Below are positions 7,891-15,429 of a DNA stretch of 64,000 nucleotides, piece by piece. Source of the stretch: CBDBZX01 sp965213645. Lineage in GTDB: Bacteria > Deinococcota > Deinococci > Deinococcales > Trueperaceae. Below the pieces are notes generated by a model. That model saw only the letters and a program-made list of their open reading frames with translations, did no database searches and was not told the DNA's origin. The position numbers were made by a program, and so were the translations under genes. The stretch spans positions 62,001-126,000 of the forward strand of contig CBDBZX010000010.1 in the NCBI GenBank assembly GCA_965213645.1, read 5' to 3'. Each line of letters starts with the position of its first letter. The first letter of the stretch is position 1.

Positions 7891-9276
7891 CTACATGTGA
7901 ATAGGCCGCTTCTCCACGGCCAACGCCGCCTCTTTAATCGTCTCGGCGAGCGTCGGGTGCGCGTGGCTGGTGCGAGCGATATCTTCCGCCGACGCGCCGA
8001 ACTCCACCGCCGCCACCGCTTCAGCAATCATGTCACCGGCGCGTACCCCGATGATGTGCACGCCCAACACGCGGTCCGTCTCGGCGTCCGCCAGAATCTT
8101 GACCTTGCCCTCCGTGTGGCCGAGCGCTTTGGCGCGACCATTGGCCTGATAGGGAAAGACCCCTTTTTTGTAGTCAGCGCCTTCCTCTTTGAGTTCTTCT
8201 TCGGTCTTGCCGACTGAGGCGATTTCGGGCTCCGTATAAGCAACAGCGGGAATCGCGCCGTAGTTGACGTGGCCGTAGCCGTTGGCGATACCCTCGACAC
8301 AGGCGATACCCTCTTCCTCCGCCTTGTGCGCGAGCATCGGACCGCGAATCACGTCGCCGATGGCGTAGACATTTTCCACTGAGGTCTTAAAGCTCTCATC
8401 GACGGGGATGCGTCCTTTGTCATCTAACTCTAAACCGATGGACTCGAGCCCCAGCCCTTCCGTATTCGGCTTGCGCCCTACCGCGACGAGCACGCGGTCG
8501 CACGTAATGGGGTCTGCGCCTTCAATCTCAACCGTACAGGTGTCACCCTCTGCTTTGGCTGAGGTGACTTTGCTGCCTAAGCGAAACTCTAAACCTTGCT
8601 TTTTGAACTGCTTGAGCGCTTCTTTGGCGATTTCGGCGTCCATGCCGGGCAAGATACGGTCTAAGTATTCGACCACCGTAACTTTCGCGCCCAAGCGCTT
8701 CCAAACCGAGCCGAGTTCTAAGCCGATGTAGCCCGCACCGATAACGACCAAGTGCTCCGGGACTTCGTGGTAGTCGATGGCTTGGCTGCTCGTTCCAATT
8801 CTATCGCCGTCGAGTTCGATACCCGGCAAGGTAGCGACGGCGCTGCCGGTGGCAATGAGAATACGTTGCGCCTGGAGTTCTTCCTCGCCTTCATCACTTT
8901 GTACAGTGACTTTACCTTGACCTGTAATACGCCCGAGTCCTCTATAGTGCGTCACTTTGTTCTTCTTGAAGAGACCCGCAACACCGTTAGTGAGGCTTTT
9001 CACCACATCGTCTTTGCGCTTCAACATCGCGTCTAAGTCCAATTCGACACCGCTCACGTTGATGCCGTGTTCCTTAAAACTCTCCTGCACCTCATAGAAC
9101 TTCTCGCTGGACTCTAAAAGCGCCTTGCTCGGGATGCAGCCAACACGCAGACAGGTTCCGCCTAAAGCGTCGTTCTTGTCGATACAAGCCACATCAAAAC
9201 CGAGTTGGGCGGCGCGAATCGCGGCGACGTAGCCTCCTGGTCCTGCACCGATGATGATTAAGTCGTGTTTCGTCAT
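7891..9276 (-). CDS. lpd: Dihydrolipoyl dehydrogenase (E3)
   Basis: 461-residue FAD-dependent enzyme that reoxidises dihydrolipoamide with NAD+ for 2-oxoacid dehydrogenase complexes or the glycine cleavage system. Visible features: FAD-binding IIGAGPGGYVAAI at residues 8-20, redox-active disulfide GGTCLRVGC (C42 and C47), NAD-binding VVIGAGYIGLELG near residue 180, YAIGDV near 310, and the His-Glu pair of the partner active site in HAHPTLAETIKEA near the C-terminus. Length is standard. It stands alone here: no E1 or E2 gene is adjacent. An AGGAAC motif and a -10-like GATAAG lie just before the ATG, so the transcript may have a very short leader. Confidence 0.95.
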   Translation of the reverse strand: MTKHDLIIIGAGPGGYVAAIRAAQLGFDVACIDKNDALGGTCLRVGCIPSKALLESSEKFYEVQESFKEHGINVSGVELDLDAMLKRKDDVVKSLTNGVAGLFKKNKVTHYRGLGRITGQGKVTVQSDEGEEELQAQRILIATGSAVATLPGIELDGDRIGTSSQAIDYHEVPEHLVVIGAGYIGLELGSVWKRLGAKVTVVEYLDRILPGMDAEIAKEALKQFKKQGLEFRLGSKVTSAKAEGDTCTVEIEGADPITCDRVLVAVGRKPNTEGLGLESIGLELDDKGRIPVDESFKTSVENVYAIGDVIRGPMLAHKAEEEGIACVEGIANGYGHVNYGAIPAVAYTEPEIASVGKTEEELKEEGADYKKGVFPYQANGRAKALGHTEGKVKILADAETDRVLGVHIIGVRAGDMIAEAVAAVEFGASAEDIARTSHAHPTLAETIKEAALAVEKRPIHM

Positions 9277-9504
9277 GTTCCTAGCTTATCGCAGGATGTT
9301 GCGTGGGGGTGCATCGGAGACGAATCAGTTCTTGTCTGTTGGTACAAGCTGAAGAACGTTGGTTGAGCGTACGAAGATAAAAGTCTATGCGGTTTTAGTT
9401 TCACCTCATAGAGCGAAGAAGGATAAGAAGGCGCAGCTATTCTTTAACCTCTTGATAAATCTAAACCTTTGATTTGGTTTGGTTCAAAGAACTCATAAAA
9501 GTAA

Positions 9505-9530
9505 ATAGGCTCGAGGTGTCTCGAGCCTAT
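9505..9530 (-). terminator. Intrinsic terminator after the beta-helix lipoprotein gene
   Basis: ATAGGCTCGAG and its complement pair across a 4-base loop, and the minus strand continues into TTACTTTTATG. It sits about 30 bases past the stop codon at 9561. The stem contains two CTCGAG hexamers. The remaining intergenic DNA up to lpd (9277-9504) shows no further feature. Confidence 0.7.
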
Positions 9531-9560
9531 CGCAGTTCAATTTAGGTTGTTTGTTGTTCG

Positions 9561-11558
9561 TTAATTCCCCGCCAACTTAATGGTGCCACCTTGGAGGGCC
9601 TGAACCGTGGAGCCAAGAAGCTCACCTATGCGCTGACCCGACTCGAGCGCACCGAGGTCGGGGGCTTGCCCCTTGTAGGCGTAGCTGAGCTTGGTGCCTG
9701 CGTCCACGGCGGGGCTGCTCTTGCGCAGGGCTAAGAAGTCGCGGGACTTGGGGTCGGTAGAGACGAACTGCGGGTTGCTGATCTTGAGGTCCCAGGAGTT
9801 GAAGCTGCTCTTGTCGCGGCGGCTCATGCCCTTGGCCTTCTTGTCTTGGTAGCTGATGTTATTCTTGAGCGTGAAAGGCGCTTTGCCACTGCCTGCTGGA
9901 GCGTAAGCGATGAAGCCGTGGCGGCCCGCTCTCCAGGAGGTGTTGTGGATCATGGTGACGCCGCCCGCACCGTTGCCGTCAAAGTTGTTGGCGCGGTTTT
10001 TGTAGGCCAAGTTGTAGCGAATCACGTTCTTGCTGTCGTTCACGCCGTGGCAACCCAACTTGAAGCCGTTGCCGTTGCCGGAGTAGCCGCGGCCGTTGCC
10101 GTAGGCGACGCTGTGCTCGACGAGCGACTTGGTGGAGCAGAAGATGTCGATGCCGTCGTCCGAGTTGTTGTAGGCTAAGAAGTTGCGCACGACGTGGCCG
10201 GTGCCCGTGCCGATTTTGATGCCGTCGGCGGAGTCGCCGCCATTTTGCCGGCTGTAGTTGCCGTGCGAGACGCTGTCTTCGAAGGTGCCGTAGTTGCCTT
10301 TGAGGTAGATCCCGTCGGAGTGGTGGTTGTGCGACAAGACGTTGCGCACGGTGATGTGGTTGCCTCTAAGGTAGAGACCGCGTCCGGCACCGTTGCGAAT
10401 GGTCAGGTCTTGGATCAGGTAGTGGTCCGCGGTGACTTTGAAGAGTTCGGGGCTGGAGAGGCTCTTGGAATCGCTCCAGTGGCGGTCGCTGCCGTCGATG
10501 ATGGCGCGTTCGCCGGGGTAGCTCATGATGGTGATGGGCTTGGCCTTGGTGCCGTCGGTGGTGAAAGGCTGACGGTCGTAGCCGAAGTAGCCCTGATACT
10601 TGCCCTTGTAGACGCCGCCGCGCAAGTAGAGCGTATCACCGGGCTTGACAAGCTGGAGGGCTTTATAGATAGTTTTAAGCGGCTTGTCCCTGGAGCGGCC
10701 GTCGTTCTTGTCCGAGCCTTTGAGCGAGACGTAGAGCGCGTTCTTGGTCTTGATGCTGGGGGTAGGTGCGGGAGCCGGTGTGGGGGTAGGCGTGCTAGGG
10801 CCGGCACTGGCGTTGTTTAGGGTGTATTCGATGTAGAGTTGCGGCGCACCCTTTTTGTCGCCTCGGTAGGACTCGGCCACGCGCTTGGCTTTGCTCTGGC
10901 TGCTGATCAGGACCGCGAAGGCGTTGCCCGAGCGCCAGCCGGGGCGGTTGACGACCTCTTGTAGGAGCTTCGAGATGTCGGGGGTGAACTGCTTGCCGCC
11001 GCGCTCGCCTACTTTGCGCCAGGCGCGAGGCTGCCAGGTGACCGAGGCCGAGGTGGTCTTGCGCGACGAGAGGTTGCGCGACTTTTCCACGAAGGGGGCG
11101 GCGCTGTCGCTGTCGTCGGCGCGCACCTTCAGCTTGAGGTTGCCCTCATCACGCTCGTCGGCCTTGAAGCGCACCTCGGCGCGGCGAATCTTTGCGCCCT
11201 GAGGAATCGCGAGTGCACGAAAGCGCACGCCCACCATCTGCTGACCGCGCTTAACGTCATAAGTCAGTTCCAAGTCGGTGCTGCTGGTGACGACCTTACC
11301 CGAACTGCGCTCTTCGGCGTCGTCTTTATCTGAAGCTACGCTCACCTTGATGTACTTGACGCTACTACCCGCCGTTTCCAGTTCCGGTGCGTCAACGCTG
11401 CTACAACCGGTGAAGAGCGCAACGAGCGCGGCGAATAGGGCGAGTCTACGAAAAGCCTTGAAAGAGGTGCTAGCTGGCTTGCTCGAGGACAGGTTGTTAG
11501 AAGACAGGTTGTTAGAAGACAGGTTGTTAGAAGATTTAGCTACTGAGGACTGGTTCAT
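9561..11558 (-). CDS. Lipoprotein with DNRLRE-like and parallel beta-helix (pectate-lyase-like) domains
   Basis: 665 residues from ATG at 11558, with AAGGAG 7 bases upstream. A Ser/Asn-rich N-terminus carries three copies of LSSNN ahead of a lipoprotein signal with lipobox LFTGC. Residues about 60-240 resemble a DNRLRE/CBM96-like beta-sandwich (RGQQMVGVRFRALAIPQGA, then VTWQPRAW). A Pro/Thr linker follows. The C-terminal half begins YVSLKGSDKNDGRSRDKPLK, as in DUF1565 and PL9-type proteins. It continues with right-handed beta-helix rungs (IRNGAGRGLYLRGNHITVRN, DGIYLKGN, DGIKIGTG, DGIDIFC). A surface-anchored polysaccharide lyase or hydrolase is likely, possibly PL9-like; the substrate is unknown. 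Its long structured leader and the 11749 direct repeat suggest regulation. Confidence 0.8.
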   Translation of the reverse strand: MNQSSVAKSSNNLSSNNLSSNNLSSSKPASTSFKAFRRLALFAALVALFTGCSSVDAPELETAGSSVKYIKVSVASDKDDAEERSSGKVVTSSTDLELTYDVKRGQQMVGVRFRALAIPQGAKIRRAEVRFKADERDEGNLKLKVRADDSDSAAPFVEKSRNLSSRKTTSASVTWQPRAWRKVGERGGKQFTPDISKLLQEVVNRPGWRSGNAFAVLISSQSKAKRVAESYRGDKKGAPQLYIEYTLNNASAGPSTPTPTPAPAPTPSIKTKNALYVSLKGSDKNDGRSRDKPLKTIYKALQLVKPGDTLYLRGGVYKGKYQGYFGYDRQPFTTDGTKAKPITIMSYPGERAIIDGSDRHWSDSKSLSSPELFKVTADHYLIQDLTIRNGAGRGLYLRGNHITVRNVLSHNHHSDGIYLKGNYGTFEDSVSHGNYSRQNGGDSADGIKIGTGTGHVVRNFLAYNNSDDGIDIFCSTKSLVEHSVAYGNGRGYSGNGNGFKLGCHGVNDSKNVIRYNLAYKNRANNFDGNGAGGVTMIHNTSWRAGRHGFIAYAPAGSGKAPFTLKNNISYQDKKAKGMSRRDKSSFNSWDLKISNPQFVSTDPKSRDFLALRKSSPAVDAGTKLSYAYKGQAPDLGALESGQRIGELLGSTVQALQGGTIKLAGN
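11488..11532 (-). repeat. Three perfect 15-bp tandem repeats inside the lipoprotein signal region
   Basis: The 15-mer GACAGGTTGTTAGAA occurs three times in tandem (11488-11532). On the coding strand it gives three LSSNN pentapeptides between the start codon and the hydrophobic signal core. Perfect identity suggests recent slippage. Confidence 0.85.
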
Positions 11559-11592
11559 GCTCTTCTCCTTTGACCCCGCAAGGTTGCAACAT

Positions 11593-11692
11593 CCTCGGCG
11601 TAGCAAAAGAGCTACCCTCGGCCGGTTGCGCTACTGGCTCGACCTAGTCCCAAGCGCCCAAATTGCGGGTCTAGGTGTCTTCGCCTCCGAGG
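11593..11692 (-). other. Possible structured 5' leader of the beta-helix lipoprotein gene
   Basis: Between the presumed promoter and the ATG the minus-strand RNA can fold into a closed multibranch structure. CCTCGG (11692-11687) can pair with either of two CCGAGG copies (11621-11616 or 11598-11593), and an inner CCTAG/CTAGG stem (11675-11671 with 11647-11643) holds a GC-rich hairpin. Two alternative partners for one strand is a switch-like property. I compared it by eye with c-di-GMP, c-di-AMP, TPP, cobalamin and SAM riboswitch cores and found no convincing match. Confidence 0.3.
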
Positions 11693-11748
11693 GGTGGGGT
11701 TCATCCCCTCAGTGATAAAGCTAGTCTATTCCGACCAAGCCACTCGGT

Positions 11749-11770
11749 CTGTAAGATTTCTGTAAGAATC
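11749..11770 (+). promoter_or_regulatory. Pho-box-like 11-bp direct repeat
   Basis: CTGTAAG-ATTT-CTGTAAG-AATC is two 7-mers at an 11-bp period with A/T-rich 4-base spacers. This is the geometry of PhoB/OmpR-type response-regulator sites (CTGTCAT-like). It lies between metG (whose 3' end is at 11812) and the leader of the beta-helix lipoprotein, so it probably acts on the latter. Confidence 0.45.
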
Positions 11771-11811
11771 TCAAGAATAGCTGAGGCTGTGCAATAGTTG
11801 GCGTGATGTGC

Positions 11812-13740
11812 TCAGCGCACTTCGGCGCCACTCGAGACCTCCCTATCCAACGTCGTCACACTGAGCCCGCTCGCGTCCTCCGCCGCCATAATCATCCCCT
11901 GCGACTCAATACCGCGCAGCTTCACGGGCTTGAGGTTGGCAACGATGACGACCTTTTTTCCGACGAGTTCTTCGGGTTTATAGAACTCCTTGATGCCCGA
12001 AACGATGGTGCGCTCCTCGGGTCCGAGCTTGACCGATAAAACGAGCAGCTTATCGGCCTTGGGGTGAGGCTCGACTTTTGTGACTTCGGCGACGCGGAAC
12101 TCGAGCTTGCCAAAATCATCAATCGTCACCTCGGGCTTATGCTCCAAGGCTTCCCCTTTCGGCTCCAGCGCAGCTTGTAACGCCGCCATGTCGATGCGCG
12201 GAAAGAGCGGCTGACCGGGCTGCGTCTGCGTGCTCTCCGGCGTGAGGTTCCATCCGGCGGCGTCTTGGAGGGTCACGTCACCCGTGAGCCCGAGTTGGGC
12301 GCGAAGTTCAGCGGCTTTTTGCGGGATGACGGCTTCTAACAAGATCGAAGCGCACCGCAAGGACTCCACGCAGTTATACAAGACCGTATCCAAGCGGGCC
12401 GCGTGCGTGTCGTTCCTCGCCAAAACCCAGGGCTGCGTATCGGCGATGTACTTGTTCGCTTTGCGCACCGCTTCTAAGACCTTTTCGATCGCCCGCTCGA
12501 ACTGAAGATTGTCGAAGAGGTCGCTCATGGTTTGCGGCAACGTTGCAAAGGCGTCGCGCAACTCGGTGTCGACGGGCTCCAGCTCACTCGGTTTCGGAAT
12601 CACGCCTTGTCGGTATTTGCCGAGCATCCCCAGGGTGCGGTTCAAGAGGTTGCCGAGGTCGTTCGCCAGGTCTGAATTGACGCGCTCCGCCAAGCTCACC
12701 TCGCTAAAGGTCGCGTCCAGCCCGAAAGTCATATCGCGCAGGAGGTAGTAACGGAAGGCGTCGTTGCCGTACTTGTCCTTGAGGTCTAGGGGCCGCACGA
12801 CGTTCCCCTTCGACTTGCTCATCTTGCCGCCGTCCACGAGCCACCAACCGTGCACGTTGAGGTGCTTATAAAGAGGTATGTCGGCTGACTTGAGCATGGT
12901 GGGCCAGAAGACGCCGTGCGGTTTGACGATGTCCTTGCCGATGAAGTGATTTACATGCGGCCAGTAACGCTCGGTCAAGCCTCTACTCTCCAACGCGGAG
13001 TAGTAGTTGATAAGCGCGTCGAACCACACGTACGTGACGTGGTTTTCGTCCCAGGGCAGCGGGATGCCCCAGGGTACGCGGGCGCGGGGACGGCTGATCG
13101 AGAGGTCGCCGATGGGCTCACGCAGGATGCCTAAGACCTCGTTGCGGTAGCGCTCCGGGCGGATGAAGTCGGGGTGGTCTTCGATGTAGTCGCGGAGCCA
13201 GGTGCGGTAGCGTTCCATGCGAAAAAAGTAGTTCTCTTCGCTGCGGTACTCGAGCCTCGTCCCGTGCACCGGGCACCTATTGTCCACGACCTCTTTCTCC
13301 GTGTAGTAGCGCTCACACGAGACGCAGTAGAGCCCGCTGTACTCGCCGAAGATGATGTCACCCTTGTCAAAGACGCGCTGCAAGATGTCTTGCACAACCT
13401 CCTTATGCCGCGCTTCGGTCGTGCGGATGAAGTCGTCGTAGCGGATGTCCAAGCTGTCCCAGATGCTTCTGAAGCGACCTGAAATCTTATCGGTGTATTG
13501 CTGCGGGCTCATCCCGTTCGCTTCAGCGGTCTTCTGCACCTTTTCGCCGTGCTCGTCCGTGCCTGTGAGGTAAAAGGTGTCGCCGCCCCTTAAACGGTGG
13601 AAGCGCGTGGCGACGTCCACGACGATGTTTTCGTAGGCGTGGCCGATGTGGGGCTCAGCGTTGACGTAGTGGATGGCGGTGGTAGCGTAATAGGTTGCCT
13701 TTTGGGATGTTTCGTCTGCGTCTTCTTTTGTGGTGTCCAT
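11812..13740 (-). CDS. metG: Methionyl-tRNA synthetase
   Basis: Class I synthetase charging tRNA-Met with methionine. From ATG at 13740 it has about 642 residues. ATG at 13743 or 13752 is possible, but GGAGG at 13750-13746 favours 13740. HIGH signature at residues 31-34, a small cysteine knuckle (CVSCERYYTEKEV, then RCPVHG), KMSKS in GGKMSKSKGNVV near residue 305, and a C-terminal EMAP/Trbp-like tRNA-binding domain (PEVTIDDFGKLEFRVAEVTK onward). Length fits the dimeric, C-terminally extended type. It is monocistronic. Upstream lies a likely attenuator: a promoter at 13877-13885, a methionine-rich leader peptide at 13828-13869 and an intrinsic terminator at 13776-13806. Confidence 0.95.
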   Translation of the reverse strand: MDTTKEDADETSQKATYYATTAIHYVNAEPHIGHAYENIVVDVATRFHRLRGGDTFYLTGTDEHGEKVQKTAEANGMSPQQYTDKISGRFRSIWDSLDIRYDDFIRTTEARHKEVVQDILQRVFDKGDIIFGEYSGLYCVSCERYYTEKEVVDNRCPVHGTRLEYRSEENYFFRMERYRTWLRDYIEDHPDFIRPERYRNEVLGILREPIGDLSISRPRARVPWGIPLPWDENHVTYVWFDALINYYSALESRGLTERYWPHVNHFIGKDIVKPHGVFWPTMLKSADIPLYKHLNVHGWWLVDGGKMSKSKGNVVRPLDLKDKYGNDAFRYYLLRDMTFGLDATFSEVSLAERVNSDLANDLGNLLNRTLGMLGKYRQGVIPKPSELEPVDTELRDAFATLPQTMSDLFDNLQFERAIEKVLEAVRKANKYIADTQPWVLARNDTHAARLDTVLYNCVESLRCASILLEAVIPQKAAELRAQLGLTGDVTLQDAAGWNLTPESTQTQPGQPLFPRIDMAALQAALEPKGEALEHKPEVTIDDFGKLEFRVAEVTKVEPHPKADKLLVLSVKLGPEERTIVSGIKEFYKPEELVGKKVVIVANLKPVKLRGIESQGMIMAAEDASGLSVTTLDREVSSGAEVR

Positions 13741-13775
13741 CATTGCCTCCATAGTGTCTTAATCCTGAAAATACA

Positions 13776-13806
13776 CAAAAAAGAGGGCGCTCTATGCAAA
13801 GCGCCC
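13776..13806 (-). terminator. Attenuator terminator in the metG leader
   Basis: On the minus strand GGGCGCT, an 8-base loop and AGCGCCC are followed by TCTTTTTTG. It is located between the metG promoter and the metG start, so it must be read through for metG to be expressed. No other gene ends here on that strand. Confidence 0.75.
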
Positions 13807-13827
13807 CGTGACAGTTAAGCGTTACGC

Positions 13828-13869
13828 TTATCCGTGACCAGGGTGGGGTTGCATCATTCGCCAGTTCAT
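13828..13869 (-). CDS. Putative metG leader peptide, MNWRMMQPHPGHG
   Basis: A 13-codon reading frame whose ATG (13869-13867) coincides with the predicted transcription start 7 bases after the -10 box TATACT, so it would be translated as a leaderless mRNA. Three of 13 residues are methionine, including a tandem pair at positions 5-6. Its TAA lies in a small hairpin (TAAGCGTAACGCTTA), followed by the attenuator terminator. The arrangement is that of amino-acid biosynthesis and synthetase attenuators in which ribosome stalling at scarce charged tRNA alters termination. This is an inference from position and content; no homologue is known to me. Confidence 0.5.
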   Translation of the reverse strand: MNWRMMQPHPGHG

Positions 13870-13876
13870 AGAGGTG

Positions 13877-13885
13877 AGTATAGCA
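13877..13885 (-). promoter_or_regulatory. metG: Extended -10 promoter of metG
   Basis: Minus-strand TGCTATACT (TG at 13885-13884, TATACT at 13882-13877) is an extended -10 box about 137 bases before the metG ATG. The start site predicted 7 bases downstream is at about 13870, the first base next to the leader-peptide ATG. From 13886 to 14133 I see no other supported feature. Confidence 0.6.
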
Positions 13886-14133
13886 GAAAAAGAGGTTGGC
13901 TAGGTTTGCCGCAATGGGCTCGAGCACTGCACCAAAGCGTCGCACGAAAAAGGCCGCAGCTCGAGCCCAGAGGAAACACCCCGACGCCCTTTAAATTCAA
14001 ATCTCGCCACCTCCCCTTTTGAGCCAGTAAAGTTAAGGAAACGAAGGACCTGTGAATGTAATTTTTCCATACGGTTTAAGAGGTGGCTTGTCGTGTAATG
14101 TGGCCTCGAGTTAACCAGCAACTGGGGGGATGC

Positions 14134-14499
14134 ATGGATCAACCGCAGTTCGACTTAGCTGTCATCGACATCGTCATTATCGTGCTCTATTTCGTGGGCG
14201 TTATCGCGCATGGCGTCTACATGAGCCGCAAGGGGAACGAAGACGCCGAAGGATACTTTCTCGCGGGGCGGGGGCTGCCTTGGTATTTAATTGGTTTTTC
14301 GCTCTTTGCCTCGAATATATCGGGTTCGTCGTTTGTCGGACTGATGGGCGGCGCATACGACAACGGCATCGTCATTTTCAATTACGAGTGGACGGCGGCC
14401 TTAGTCCTTATTTTCTTCTCTTTTTTCATGCTGCCCTACTTTTTGCGGGCGAACCTCTTCACCATCCCCGAATATTTAGAGACCCGCTTCGACACCTAA
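14134..14499 (+). pseudogene. Truncated sodium/solute symporter (SSS family), N-terminal fragment
   Basis: About 121 codons from ATG at 14134, preceded by a GGGGGG stretch. The product matches the beginning of SSS-family transporters: first helix (IDIVIIVLYFVGVIAHGVYM), EDAEGYFLAGRGLPWYLIGF, SLFASNISGSSFVGLMGGAY, and PEYLETRFDT at the end. Complete members have about 500 or more residues and 13 helices; here a TAA follows the third helix and the downstream DNA shows no continuation before the next gene at 14617. The remaining sequence was evidently lost by deletion. It is unlikely to transport anything. Confidence 0.8.
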
Positions 14500-14616
14500 A
14501 GGACATAATAACCCCGGATGGGGTGGGTATATCTTCATGAAGATGAATGTCTGTGGGCTAGGTTCACATCTAGGCAAATGTGATTTGTTACGCTTTTTCG
14601 CAAGGAGGCGAATACA

Positions 14617-14904
14617 GTGTTCAGAAAGCTACTAACCCTACTTAGCGCCTTCGTTCTGATTTTTTCCTTAGCTGCTTGCGGTCCCGGCGACGGCGGCGCA
14701 AGTAACGACGGCGACAGCTCAACGACGGTGGAGTCAGGCAGTGAGGACGAAGCCTCTAACGAGCTGTCGGGTGAAGCTGAAGAGGTGCAGAACGAGACCG
14801 AGAACCTAGAGGAGCAGGCCCAAGGCGAAGCGACCGGTGGAGCCACGGGTGGTGAAAACACCGGCGGTGCGACGGGCGGCGAAGGCGAGGAAACAGGCGG
14901 TTAA
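14617..14904 (+). CDS. Small acidic Gly/Thr/Glu-rich lipoprotein
   Basis: 95 residues from GTG at 14617, with AAGGAGGCG 7-8 bases upstream. Signal peptide with lipobox LAAC (cysteine near residue 21). The mature part is low complexity and highly acidic: Gly/Asp/Ser start, a Glu/Asn helix-like middle (LSGEAEEVQNETENLEEQAQ) and Gly-rich repeats of ATGG/ENTGG type at the end. No enzymatic motif. The next gene at 15063 has the same signal peptide and the same GPGDGG/GPSGGG opening, so the two are paralogues. Function unknown; possibly a surface spacer or a small stress lipoprotein. Confidence 0.75.
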   Translation: MFRKLLTLLSAFVLIFSLAACGPGDGGASNDGDSSTTVESGSEDEASNELSGEAEEVQNETENLEEQAQGEATGGATGGENTGGATGGEGEETGG

Positions 14905-15062
14905 ACGCGCCCGTTTAGTCCTTCTATGAGAGCTATCTCATGTTTCTTTTCGCGCTGAGCGGTCCCAGCTTCAACTTTCCCCCTTCCCAGCTAACGTTGC
15001 TCATTTAATCCTTTATGAGTTTTCATGTGAGAGCGTTAAAGTACCTTTCAAAGGAGGCAACA

Positions 15063-15221
15063 ATGAAAGACGTAATGAAAGTATTCCGTTCCCCTAAAAT
15101 TGTTCTGGTGACCCTATTCGCCTTTTTCACCCTCTCGCTGGCCGCGTGCGGCCCGTCGGGTGGCGGTGAAAGTGGCAGCGAGAGCGGCACGGCTGAGGGC
15201 TCGAGCACCGGCGGCGGCTAA
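15063..15221 (+). CDS. Mini lipoprotein (52 residues), paralogue of the preceding gene
   Basis: From ATG at 15063 with AAAGGAGG 6 bases upstream. Signal FAFFTLSLAACG with lipobox LAAC, followed by only about 22 Gly/Ser/Glu residues. It resembles the first part of the 14617 protein, suggesting duplication and loss of the acidic middle. A strong intrinsic terminator at 15243-15269 ends the unit. The strong ribosome site and dedicated terminator argue that this tiny gene is expressed. Confidence 0.7.
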   Translation: MKDVMKVFRSPKIVLVTLFAFFTLSLAACGPSGGGESGSESGTAEGSSTGGG

Positions 15222-15242
15222 ACCTTTTTAGGTTGACATCAC

Positions 15243-15269
15243 AAGGGCGAGCTCCGTGCTCGCCTTTTT
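15243..15269 (+). terminator. Intrinsic terminator after the mini lipoprotein
   Basis: GGCGAGC-TCCGT-GCTCGCC followed by TTTTTC, 22 bases after the stop codon. Stem of 7 G/C-rich pairs. Confidence 0.9.
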
Positions 15270-15316
15270 CATGGCTCCGCTACTTTGCGCGAGCACGTTC
15301 TTTTGCGGATTCTAAA

Positions 15317-15400
15317 GGCGTCCCGTTTTGTGCCCACACAAATGTGCACGTATTTTCCTTAGAAGCCCCATACGCCGCTACTCACAAAACGTGGTACGCT
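15317..15400 (+). repeat. 84-bp dispersed element, family B copy 1
   Basis: It begins GGCGTCCCGTTTTGTG and ends AAAACGTGGTACGCT. The ends are imperfect inverted repeats. Two relatives of almost the same length and orientation lie at 39319-39402 and 60408-60490. This copy abuts the proS promoter region. Confidence 0.6.
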
Positions 15401-15429
15401 GCTCTAAATATAAGGTAGGCTAGGGCGTT

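Noticed and set aside
9846..10820. Plus-strand frames rich in Val/Ala/Gly across the beta-helix gene
   Set aside because: Mirror image of the repeated beta-helix codons on the other strand; composition is typical of antisense shadows.
13861..13885. T-box antiterminator word AGGGTGG near metG
   Set aside because: AGGGTGG is on the plus strand, opposite to metG transcription, and is not followed by the conserved ACCGCG; a T-box is not supported. No SAM riboswitch core was found either.
15380..15400. Conserved GTGGTAC word in family B considered as a shared -10 promoter box
   Set aside because: Distance to any -35-like upstream sequence differs between the three copies (14, 17 and 19 bases), and the conserved block extends over the whole 84 bp, so a repeat element explains it better.
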